A stretch of 64,000 bases of DNA from Pseudoalteromonas sp. S2755 (GTDB taxonomy: Bacteria; Pseudomonadota; Gammaproteobacteria; Enterobacterales; Alteromonadaceae). The stretch covers positions 44,455 through 108,454 of the forward strand of contig NZ_PNDS01000027.1 of the NCBI RefSeq assembly GCF_005886535.1, written 5' to 3'. Shown here piece by piece: positions 33,660 to 41,354 of this stretch. Position numbers and translations under genes: made by a program. A model generated the notes under the pieces. That model did no database searches. It worked only from the letters and a program-made list of their open reading frames with translations, and was not told the DNA's origin. Within the stretch, counting starts at the first letter, position 1, and every line of letters begins with the position of its first letter.

Positions 33660-33694
33660 AAAAGGCGATGCACCAACTAGTGCATCGTCTTTTT
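33660..33694. terminator. Bidirectional terminator ending the carbamoyl operon and the porin gene
   Basis: Stem AAGGCGATGCAC / GTGCATCGTCTT (one wobble pair) with a 6-base loop, A-rich on the left and TTTTT on the right. It serves the convergent genes ending at 33621 and 33724. Confidence 0.85.
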
Positions 33695-33723
33695 GATTTA
33701 ATACCTAAGGTTAATCCCAAAGA

Positions 33724-35007
33724 TTAAAAGTAATAACCGAAGTTAATGTTGAAGCGACGCTCGCTTTCGTCACTATCGCCTGCGATTGAACCACCAATAA
33801 ACGGCTGGTTTTTCGCGTGAACTAAATCAACATAGGTGAAGAACGCACCCGCAGCGAGTGACACACCTGTAACATTCATCCAAGTGTCTTCGGTGTTATC
33901 GGATTTGTCGTAAATAATACCGAAGTCGTTATAAAATTGCAGATCGGTAATTGGGCCTAATTCAACTGGCAGGTTGTACGCTACATTAAAGTTCGACATG
34001 GTGGCTTCTGCCGCGATGGAATCATAAAACGCATAAGCGCCTACCGCCATACGGTTTACATCGTCAATATCGTACTGGTATTCACCGTGTTGTAACTGTA
34101 AGTTCCAAGGGCCAATGTTACTATTTAAGTGTAGTGCCCACGCGTTGTAATCACCTGCTCGGTCATTACCATCGTGAAGGCCACCGGCAAGGCCGGAGAC
34201 GCCAATTTCAGTTGTGCCACCGCTATGTTCAATATGATACGCGTAACGACCAACAAAGGTGTTGTATTCGCCGATTGGTTGCGTTGGGTCGTCATAAACG
34301 CCATCGCCCGCTTTACGGAAACCTACCACGTCATAAGAGTAGCGATCGCTGCGGTCATCCACGTAACCATCGACACCACCTAGCTCATCGTTTTTGAAAA
34401 AGCCAAGGTCAAGCTGCCAGTTGTCTGCCACTTTACGTTTAAATACCACCCCCATGTCGTGGTCATCTTCAAGACCAATGTAATAGGTAGTGTTAAAAAA
34501 CCAGTTGTGCGAATTGTAAGGTGAGTTACCAAAAGGTACTTTAGTCATACCAACCTGAGCTTGCCAATGGTCGGCAAAGTCATAGTCGAGGTAAGCGTAT
34601 TTTACCGCAGTCATATAGTCGAAAAAGCGGATTTCGGCATTTAAACCAAAGCCACCGACATTGCCAGAGAAGTTCAATCTGAAAATATCGAAGTCAAAAT
34701 CGCCGCCACGGTTCTTGTTGTCATCGTCATAAGACGTATGGCTGTAGTTGGTTCTGATCGCGCCGCCAACTTTGATAGTCGGTTTTGTTTCAGCAGCTGC
34801 AACTTGAGTTTTAGTTTCGGCTTTTTCAGCCTTAGCGATCTTTTCCTGTTGTGCCCGCGCCTGCTCTTTTTGTTCTAGCTGCGTGAGTTTCTTCTGAAGT
34901 TCAGCTAATTGGCGTTTTAACGCGTCAATTTCTGAGTTTTCGGCAAGCACTGAATTAGAGCAAAGTGCTAGACCTAATCCGAGTGAGATGGTTGAAAGTT
35001 TTAACAT
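33724..35007 (-). CDS. Outer-membrane porin (porin O/P-like) with N-terminal coiled coil
   Basis: After a signal peptide (to about 22) comes a coiled coil (EIDALKRQLAELQKKLTQLE, to about 60) and an Ala/Lys-rich linker. A beta-barrel follows with repeated strands such as FDFDIFRLNFSG, WQAQVGMTKVPFGNSPYNSH and NINFGYYF at the end. The terminal aromatic residue is the usual barrel signal for the Bam machinery. A trimerising coiled coil before the barrel recalls phosphate- or pyrophosphate-selective porins (OprP/OprO-like). Substrate is not evident. It is a monocistronic gene. Confidence 0.82.
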   Translation of the reverse strand: MLKLSTISLGLGLALCSNSVLAENSEIDALKRQLAELQKKLTQLEQKEQARAQQEKIAKAEKAETKTQVAAAETKPTIKVGGAIRTNYSHTSYDDDNKNRGGDFDFDIFRLNFSGNVGGFGLNAEIRFFDYMTAVKYAYLDYDFADHWQAQVGMTKVPFGNSPYNSHNWFFNTTYYIGLEDDHDMGVVFKRKVADNWQLDLGFFKNDELGGVDGYVDDRSDRYSYDVVGFRKAGDGVYDDPTQPIGEYNTFVGRYAYHIEHSGGTTEIGVSGLAGGLHDGNDRAGDYNAWALHLNSNIGPWNLQLQHGEYQYDIDDVNRMAVGAYAFYDSIAAEATMSNFNVAYNLPVELGPITDLQFYNDFGIIYDKSDNTEDTWMNVTGVSLAAGAFFTYVDLVHAKNQPFIGGSIAGDSDESERRFNINFGYYF

Positions 35008-35275
35008 ATTTATCCCGTTGTTAAATGGTTGAGCGCAAAAACCTCTTACAAATTGTAGACCACCAAACTTATCCTTGCAGAAAGCAGATAAATTTTATGG
35101 TCCTTGATTGAATTATCCATAGTAACACTGCGGCCTATTTGACCTCAAAGTTACCCAACATTTAACCATACCCAAGATGAATATAAGACGAACAAGTGAT
35201 CACATTTGTATGTCATTCTTGCCCAATAGCCTATCCCTCACTATATTTTTACTATCTGTGAAATGGTGTTTATTC

Positions 35276-37234
35276 ATGAATATATCGCAAAAATTAAAGC
35301 TGTCTTTCGCAACGGCAATCGCGCTTCCTTTGTTAATCATCGCGGGGCTTATTATCAGCCAAACTCGGCAGCAGGGGATAGAGACTTTCTCGGAGCTCAG
35401 TGATCGAGAGGCGTTACAGGTTGAGAATGGTATCCTGATGTTTTTTGATGAAATTGCAAAAAACGTAGACTATTTAGCAACCCATGCACAAGTCTTGAGT
35501 GCGCAGCAAGACGTGAAAACTTATATGGATTCAACCAGCACCACTCGACTTAATTCGAAAGCAGGAAGCAAAACAGAGCAAGCAGCATATTCGTTATTTG
35601 AGCACTTTGGTAACACGCACCCCGGTATTGCCTATATTTACATGGGAAATCAGCAAGGTGGTTATATTCAATGGCCTCTAGGTGAAGTAAATGCAAACTA
35701 CGATCCTAGGCAGCGTCCTTGGTATCAAACAGGACAATCGGGAAATGGCGAGACGATCCGCACTAGTGCCTATTACTGGGCGCCGGATGATATGGTGATT
35801 GTGTCGACGGTAAAAGCGATAACTGCCAATGGCCAAACCGTGGGTGTCCAAGGTATGGATGTGTCACTGCAAGGATTGACCAAAATTATCCGAAATATCA
35901 AATTGGGTGAAACCGGCTATTTGATGCTAGTAGAAGACACTGGAAATGTGTTGGTCGATGCCAAATTCTCCGAACATAGATTTAAAAAGTTGGCAGACAT
36001 TGCTAACGGCCGCTATCGTGAGTTGGCTCAAAATAAAGATGGGCTATTTGAGCTCGAAATTAACGGGCAAGACTATTTTGCCAACATCTATACAGCACCC
36101 AAATTAGGCTGGAAGTTTATTGGCTTAGTTGAAAAAGGTGAGGTAATGGCTGCAGCCAATGCGATGACGCTGACAATATTGATTCTAAGTGCAGTCCTGA
36201 TCACCGTATTCTTGTTACTGGCAAGCTATATTTCTAAGTTGATTTCAGCGCCTATTGTAGAAGTGAGTGATGGCTTAACTGAAATTTCGCAAGGCGGTGG
36301 TGATCTAACGCAGCGTTTAGACATTAAAGCTCAGGATGAAACAGGCAAACTGGCGACGAGCTTTAATCTGTTTTTAAATCTCATTGCTGAGCTGGTGACG
36401 CAAATCAATGAGTGTGCCCAGCAAGTTAACGAAACCTCACGACAAACCGCTTCGCAGTCTGATCAGCTCACGGGTGCTACCAGTCAACAACAGCAAGCGC
36501 TTGAAATGGCTGCCACCGCAATTAATGAGATGGCGGCAACCGCAAATGAAGTGGCGGCAAGTTGTGCCAATGCGGCTGAGCTTGCAGGACAAACTCAGCA
36601 AGCATCTGAGTTGGGCCAAAGGGTGATCACAGAGTCTGTCGAGAGCGTCACCACATTATCTGAAGTGATCAATAAGGCAACCGCAGACATCATGCAACTC
36701 GACACCGAAAGCGAAAATATTATGTCGATACTCAGCGTGATCCGAGGCATAGCGGAACAAACTAATCTTTTAGCGTTAAATGCTGCAATAGAGGCGGCAC
36801 GGGCAGGTGAACATGGTCGTGGTTTTGCTGTTGTGGCCGATGAAGTACGTGCGTTGTCGCAGCGTACCTCGGAATCGACGGAAGAAATAGCCTCTCAGCT
36901 TGATAAGCTCAGAAAAATGACGGAAATGGTGTCGGGAGAAATGAAGCGCAGCCTAACGCGTACGGAGCAAACGGTTGAACTGACAAACTCAGCGCAACAA
37001 CAATTTAGTGAAATTACCCAAGCGATTGTCAATATTAGCGACCTTAACACGCAAATCGCCACCGCAGCTGAAGAGCAGCAACATGTTGCTGAAGACATTA
37101 ATCGCAACGTGGTGGAAATTAAAAATGCTGCGGATAGCGTGAGTGATATCGCTGTGAATACCAATCAAAATGGCGTGAGATTACATTCATTGTCGAGCAC
37201 ACTCACAGAGCTGGTGGGCAAATTTAAAGTATAG
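35276..37234 (+). CDS. Methyl-accepting chemotaxis protein with dCache-type sensor
   Basis: The 652-residue receptor has a first transmembrane helix at about 8-29, a periplasmic double-Cache domain of about 270 residues ([46 protein letters not shown]), a second helix ([20 protein letters not shown]), HAMP and the signalling domain. The kinase-contact tip [20 protein letters not shown] is fully conserved. I start at the ATG 35276 ([11 protein letters not shown]), because the longer frame only adds an unrelated leader. dCache receptors mostly sense amino acids or other small organic molecules. Confidence 0.92.
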   Translation: MNISQKLKLSFATAIALPLLIIAGLIISQTRQQGIETFSELSDREALQVENGILMFFDEIAKNVDYLATHAQVLSAQQDVKTYMDSTSTTRLNSKAGSKTEQAAYSLFEHFGNTHPGIAYIYMGNQQGGYIQWPLGEVNANYDPRQRPWYQTGQSGNGETIRTSAYYWAPDDMVIVSTVKAITANGQTVGVQGMDVSLQGLTKIIRNIKLGETGYLMLVEDTGNVLVDAKFSEHRFKKLADIANGRYRELAQNKDGLFELEINGQDYFANIYTAPKLGWKFIGLVEKGEVMAAANAMTLTILILSAVLITVFLLLASYISKLISAPIVEVSDGLTEISQGGGDLTQRLDIKAQDETGKLATSFNLFLNLIAELVTQINECAQQVNETSRQTASQSDQLTGATSQQQQALEMAATAINEMAATANEVAASCANAAELAGQTQQASELGQRVITESVESVTTLSEVINKATADIMQLDTESENIMSILSVIRGIAEQTNLLALNAAIEAARAGEHGRGFAVVADEVRALSQRTSESTEEIASQLDKLRKMTEMVSGEMKRSLTRTEQTVELTNSAQQQFSEITQAIVNISDLNTQIATAAEEQQHVAEDINRNVVEIKNAADSVSDIAVNTNQNGVRLHSLSSTLTELVGKFKV

Positions 37235-37263
37235 CTTTAGCCCAATCCTCAAGTTCCATAAAT

Positions 37264-37284
37264 CGTGAGAGCAACGCTCTCACG
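37264..37284 (+). terminator. Hairpin after the chemoreceptor gene
   Basis: Perfect 9-bp stem CGTGAGAGC / GCTCTCACG with a 3-base loop, 30 bases past the stop. There is no T tract, so it could equally be an RNA 3'-end stabiliser. Confidence 0.5.
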
Positions 37285-37395
37285 GTGCTACCGCATTGGT
37301 ATAATTGAATAACTTTCAAATTGGATGGATAACAGTTTACTCGTAGTATTTAAGTGGTAAGGTAGGCATATCATTGAGTTGACGTAGGAATCACC

Positions 37396-38247
37396 ATGGA
37401 ATTATCACCTTCAGTTTCAATCGAGCGCACTGAGTCCGGACTAGAGTATATTTGGGTCGACAGTGCATTTTGCCAAGCGAAGATCTTTTTACAGGGCGCG
37501 CAACTTACCGAGTTTACACCAGCAGGAAAAGGCAATTTAATTTGGGTTTCTGAGGCGGAAGATTACCTTGAAGGTAAACCAGTACGCGGTGGTATTCCAA
37601 TCTGTTGGCCTTGGTTTGGCGTACATAGCAAAGCGGATTGGCCAATTCATGGGGTTGCTCGCAAGCTACTTTGGCGTGCGCACAGCGTTGAAGAAAAAAG
37701 CGATGAAATTACCGTTAAACTCACACTACCGATGACCTTAGTTGAAGCGCAATACTGGCCACACACGTCACAATTAGAGGTCGAGTTTGTGTTATCAGAC
37801 AAGCTTGAAGTGCGACTGACCAATATCAATATTGGTGATGCGCCATTTACGTTAACGCAAGCCTTACACACGTATTTCCCAACGCCAGAAGTAAGTAATA
37901 CCACAGTAGATGGGTTACAAGGCGCGAAATATATCGAATTTGGTGAAGGTCCATTTGAGCAAACTGAAGTGGTTGGCTTTGCCCGCGAAACCGATATGGT
38001 ATACACCCAAGCAAGCCCAGTGCAAACCATCAACACGCCTGCGGGCATTATTGAAGTAAAACGTGAAAACTCAACTTCTTGTGTGCTTTGGAACCCATGG
38101 ATTGAAAAGTCACAGCGTTTAAGTAACTTTAATGATGATGAATACCACAAGATGTTGTGTTTAGAAGCGTGTAACGTAATGGACGATGCCGTGCAACTTG
38201 CACCAGGTGAAAGCCATACCCTAAGTACAATCATCCGTTGGTTATAA
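37396..38247 (+). CDS. D-hexose-6-phosphate mutarotase (YeaD-like)
   Basis: The 283-residue aldose-1-epimerase-fold protein has FLQGAQLTEFTPAGKGNLIW, VRGGIPICWPWFGVHSKADW followed by IHGVARKLLW, and LTQALHTYF with the catalytic His region. VLWNPWIEK and CLEACNV lie near the end. These are hallmarks of the YeaD group, which interconverts the alpha and beta anomers of glucose-6-phosphate and related sugars in the cytoplasm. The gene has its own start region and is followed by a hairpin before the regulator gene. Confidence 0.9.
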   Translation: MELSPSVSIERTESGLEYIWVDSAFCQAKIFLQGAQLTEFTPAGKGNLIWVSEAEDYLEGKPVRGGIPICWPWFGVHSKADWPIHGVARKLLWRAHSVEEKSDEITVKLTLPMTLVEAQYWPHTSQLEVEFVLSDKLEVRLTNINIGDAPFTLTQALHTYFPTPEVSNTTVDGLQGAKYIEFGEGPFEQTEVVGFARETDMVYTQASPVQTINTPAGIIEVKRENSTSCVLWNPWIEKSQRLSNFNDDEYHKMLCLEACNVMDDAVQLAPGESHTLSTIIRWL

Positions 38248-38257
38248 TTTTATATTC

Positions 38258-38278
38258 GCGGAGCACACTATGCTCCGC
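38258..38278 (+). terminator. Hairpin after the mutarotase gene
   Basis: Perfect 8-bp stem GCGGAGCA / TGCTCCGC with CACTA loop, lying between the mutarotase stop and the next start. No T run follows, so it is only a candidate terminator. Confidence 0.5.
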
Positions 38279-38308
38279 TGAAACTCTATAACAATAAAAA
38301 TTCTTCCT

Positions 38309-39658
38309 ATGGAAAAGCCCACAATACTGGTTATCGATGATAACGCCGAAGTACGCCTCAGTGCTGTATTCTTTCTAGAAGATCAAGGTTTCAATGTAAT
38401 TGAGGCAGCAACCTTAGAGCTTGCCAAGCCACTGCTTACCGCTAAGCAAGTGTCATTAGCTTTGCTCGATATGAACTTCTCCCGAGATACCACTTCAGGC
38501 AATGAAGGGCTAGACTTTTTGCGCTGGCTACGTGACTCCAATCTTAATGTGCCTGTGATCTGTATTACTGGTTGGGGAAATGTCGCGTTGGCGGTGTCTG
38601 CGATGCAGCTAGGTGCAAGCGACTTTATCGAAAAACCATGGGACAATCAGCAGCTGCTAGAAGCCGTGCAGCAACAACTCAAAATATCATTAAAGCAATC
38701 GAGTATCGTAGCAAACCGAAGCGAGCGCGGCGCGTTTCAATGGCGCTCTCAAGTGATGCAATCTTTATATAAGCAGCTTGCTAAAATAGCAAAAACTGAT
38801 GCTCGAGTGCTACTTACTGGTCCAAGTGGCGCGGGGAAAAGTCATTTAGCTCAATGGTTACACCAACAATCTAACCGTTCAGCAGGACCTTGGGTTGAGG
38901 TGAATATGGGCGCGGTGCCAGAGTCATTATTCGAAAGTGAGATGTTTGGCCACAGCAAAGGGGCGTTTACGGATGCAAAGCAGCATCGTGTTGGTCGTTT
39001 TGCAATGGCAAAGCAGGGCACGCTATTTCTGGATGAAGTTGCGACAATTCCACTTCCTCTACAAGCAAAATTACTGCGGGTGTTGGAAAACGGCAGTTAT
39101 GAAGTTGTGGGGAGCAGTCAGACGCAACAAGCGGATTGCCGTCTTATTTGCGCAACCAATACCAATCTTGACGCCTTAGTGAAAGCCGGTGAGTTCCGAG
39201 AAGATTTGTTATATCGCATCAACACGATTGTGATTGAAGTGCCGAGGCTCGTCGAGCGTTTTGGCGATATCGTGCCGTTGGCTGAGTATTTTATCGCTAA
39301 GTTTTGTGCGCAGTATGGTGAGCCAATTCGTGAACTTAGCCCAGCGGTTAAAGCTGCGTTGATTGAACACAATTGGCCCGGCAATGTGCGAGAGTTAAGT
39401 CACGTTATGGAGCGTGCCGTGTTAATGGCGGAGGGCTTGCAGATTGAGCTCAGTGATTGCCAACTACGCTTTACCGCTGCACCTAAAGTGACCAGTGATA
39501 TGCCAACCAAGACCTTGCAACAAGTGGAGCAGGAAATGGTGGAGCAAGCGATGCAGCGCGCTCAAGGTAATGTCGCAGAAGCCGCTAAAATACTTGGGCT
39601 CACGGCTTCTTCTCTTTATCGACGTTTGGAAAAGTATGGCCTTAAAACATCTGGCTAG
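38309..39658 (+). CDS. Sigma-54-dependent response regulator (NtrC-like enhancer-binding protein)
   Basis: Three domains are visible. The receiver is at 1-120 (ILVIDDNAEVR, phosphoacceptor in LALLDMNF, KPW). The AAA+ domain is at about 145-375 with Walker A GPSGAGKSHLA, the sigma-54 loop GAFTDA (consensus GAFTGA), Walker B GTLFLDEVA and GNVRELSHVMERAV. A Fis-type HTH follows (EAAKILGLTASSLYRRLEKY). It activates sigma-54 RNA polymerase from distant upstream sites. The kinase gene overlaps its end by 23 bases. A good sigma-54 promoter with tandem upstream sites stands at 51033-51142, before a MacAB-like exporter, and is a candidate target. Confidence 0.92.
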   Translation: MEKPTILVIDDNAEVRLSAVFFLEDQGFNVIEAATLELAKPLLTAKQVSLALLDMNFSRDTTSGNEGLDFLRWLRDSNLNVPVICITGWGNVALAVSAMQLGASDFIEKPWDNQQLLEAVQQQLKISLKQSSIVANRSERGAFQWRSQVMQSLYKQLAKIAKTDARVLLTGPSGAGKSHLAQWLHQQSNRSAGPWVEVNMGAVPESLFESEMFGHSKGAFTDAKQHRVGRFAMAKQGTLFLDEVATIPLPLQAKLLRVLENGSYEVVGSSQTQQADCRLICATNTNLDALVKAGEFREDLLYRINTIVIEVPRLVERFGDIVPLAEYFIAKFCAQYGEPIRELSPAVKAALIEHNWPGNVRELSHVMERAVLMAEGLQIELSDCQLRFTAAPKVTSDMPTKTLQQVEQEMVEQAMQRAQGNVAEAAKILGLTASSLYRRLEKYGLKTSG

Positions 39659-40907
39659 CGCCGAGTGGCGACTTGAGGCTTACTGTACGCTGTTAACTAT
39701 TAGCTGTACGGTTTTATTGACTTTGCTGCTTTTGCAATTACAGCTTGGGGTAATGTGGGTGGCTGTCGTATCGGTGAGTGTGTTGGGGTTATTGGGCGGG
39801 TTACAAAAAATACTATTGTCTCACCTTAAGCGTATTGCCATGCGTGCTAATTGGCAGCTAGAAGCGATTACACAAAGTGATTTTACGCAAACCATTAAGC
39901 CACATTATACGGCGGGCGTGGTGGCTGAATTTGAACAGCGCTTGCTGGCCTTAAGTGCACAGCTGCACAGTCAAAAGCGCCGCTATCATAGTCAGCAGTT
40001 TATCATTTATCAGCTAATAGACAGCCTTAATACGCCTATTATGATGTTTGATGAACAACTCAAACTTGCCTATGCCAATGGTGCATTTGAGTCGCTTTAT
40101 CATCGCCCTTGGTTAGAGTGTAAGGGAATAAGCGCGGCTCAGTTTGGGCTGGTGCAACAAGATAATCACTGGCACTTTGCAGATACAGCGCAGCAATCTC
40201 GGTGGCAGCTGCAAAACAGTGAATTCTTTCAAGAGGGTAAGCAGTTTTCTTTACTGGTTGCACTCGATATCACTAAGGCATTACGTAAAAAGGAGCTGGC
40301 AGCTTGGCAACACTTAATCCGAGTAATAAGCCATGAGATCCACAATAGTTTGACGCCCGTAAGCTCCCTAGCGCAAACTTTATTGGCAAGAGCGAAGGAC
40401 GAAAAAGAGCAACATGCGCTAAGTGTGATTGGTCAGCGTTGCCAGCATTTACAACAATTTGTGAGCCAATACGCCAAGGTTACGCAAACCCCAAGGCTAG
40501 ACAGGGAGTCGGTTTCCATCATGCTGTTACTATCCTCTGTTGCTGCGCTATTTGAAGATACCGACATCCAAGTAAACTGCACCGTGAATACGCTCAATCT
40601 TGATAAAGCTTTAGTAGAGCAGGTGCTGATTAATTTAGTTAAAAATGCCATTGAGGCCAGTGGTGAAAATGCCAAGTTGACGCTACATGCTTATTATCAG
40701 CAGCAACAAGCGGTGATTGACGTACGAGACAATGGCCCAGGCTTTGCCAACCTTGATAACATGCTTACTCCTTTCTATTCCACCAAAGAAGGTGGGCAGG
40801 GAATAGGTTTAACCTTTAGTCGCACCATTGTGGAGTTACATGATGGGCAACTTAGTTGTCACAACACAGACTCTGGTGGATTGATAAAAATCACTTTCCC
40901 TTGTTGA
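39636..40907 (+). CDS. Sensor histidine kinase partner of the sigma-54 response regulator
   Basis: The kinase starts with two transmembrane helices (LEAYCTLLTISCTVLLTLLL; MWVAVVSVSVLGLLGG), a coiled linker, a PAS-like domain at about 130-200, the H-box RVISHEIHNSLTPV and an ATPase domain (NLVKNAIEAS, VRDNGPGF, GGQGIGLTFSR). H-E-I-x-N-S-L-T-P is the form seen in NtrB/NtrY-type kinases that pair with NtrC-like regulators. I start at the ATG 39636, inside the regulator gene. The longer frame from 39495 only reads the regulator out of frame. The stop TGA forms part of the Fur box that follows. Confidence 0.88.
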   Translation: MALKHLASAEWRLEAYCTLLTISCTVLLTLLLLQLQLGVMWVAVVSVSVLGLLGGLQKILLSHLKRIAMRANWQLEAITQSDFTQTIKPHYTAGVVAEFEQRLLALSAQLHSQKRRYHSQQFIIYQLIDSLNTPIMMFDEQLKLAYANGAFESLYHRPWLECKGISAAQFGLVQQDNHWHFADTAQQSRWQLQNSEFFQEGKQFSLLVALDITKALRKKELAAWQHLIRVISHEIHNSLTPVSSLAQTLLARAKDEKEQHALSVIGQRCQHLQQFVSQYAKVTQTPRLDRESVSIMLLLSSVAALFEDTDIQVNCTVNTLNLDKALVEQVLINLVKNAIEASGENAKLTLHAYYQQQQAVIDVRDNGPGFANLDNMLTPFYSTKEGGQGIGLTFSRTIVELHDGQLSCHNTDSGGLIKITFPC

Positions 40908-40924
40908 TAATAATTATCATTAGC
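40906..40924 (+). promoter_or_regulatory. Fur box
   Basis: GATAATAATTATCATTAGC matches the 19-bp Fur consensus GATAATGATAATCATTATC at 16 of 19 positions. It overlaps the kinase stop codon and lies 42 bases before the small membrane-protein gene at 40966. TATAAT at 40926-40931 provides a -10 just behind it. Confidence 0.75.
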
Positions 40925-40965
40925 ATATAATTAAAGCTCCTTCAAAACCTTGGCAAGGAGCTACC

Positions 40966-41202
40966 ATGTTAGTCACTTATCTGTTGGCCAGCGGCTTTAT
41001 TTTTATGGCGTATAGCTACTCCAAATCATTTAAACCACATGCGCATACTAAGGCAAAGCTAGCGGTGTTATTGAGCGCGGGTTTAATCGCCACGGCAAAA
41101 TGGCAGGCGGGGTTGAGCTCAACCGTGGTATTTTTTGTCTTTGCAGTGTCTCTTGCGATACTTAGCCTGTTTATCACCCTTGCACAGCCACAAAAGCACT
41201 GA
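40966..41202 (+). CDS. Small membrane protein, probably iron-regulated (DUF3325-like)
   Basis: The 78-residue protein is mostly hydrophobic with about three helices (MLVTYLLASGFIFMAYSY; AKLAVLLSAGLIATAKW; STVVFFVFAVSLAILSLFIT). AAGGAG precedes the ATG. A Fur box directly upstream argues for expression under iron limitation. Its size and pattern resemble the small DUF3325 proteins linked to siderophore uptake, but that match is weak. No TonB receptor or PepSY gene is adjacent, so it acts alone here or with genes elsewhere. Confidence 0.65.
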   Translation: MLVTYLLASGFIFMAYSYSKSFKPHAHTKAKLAVLLSAGLIATAKWQAGLSSTVVFFVFAVSLAILSLFITLAQPQKH

Positions 41203-41354
41203 AAAATTACGTGCATTGAGAGCAACGCACATCTTGCTTGCCTCAAAATAGACATTTTAAGGTATAACGTGCGCAAGAAATTGTTACTAAAAAGCACACT
41301 TTTTCTTTATATCTCTTGTTAAGCTAGCGCAACCGAATTTATTTAGGAAAGGTA

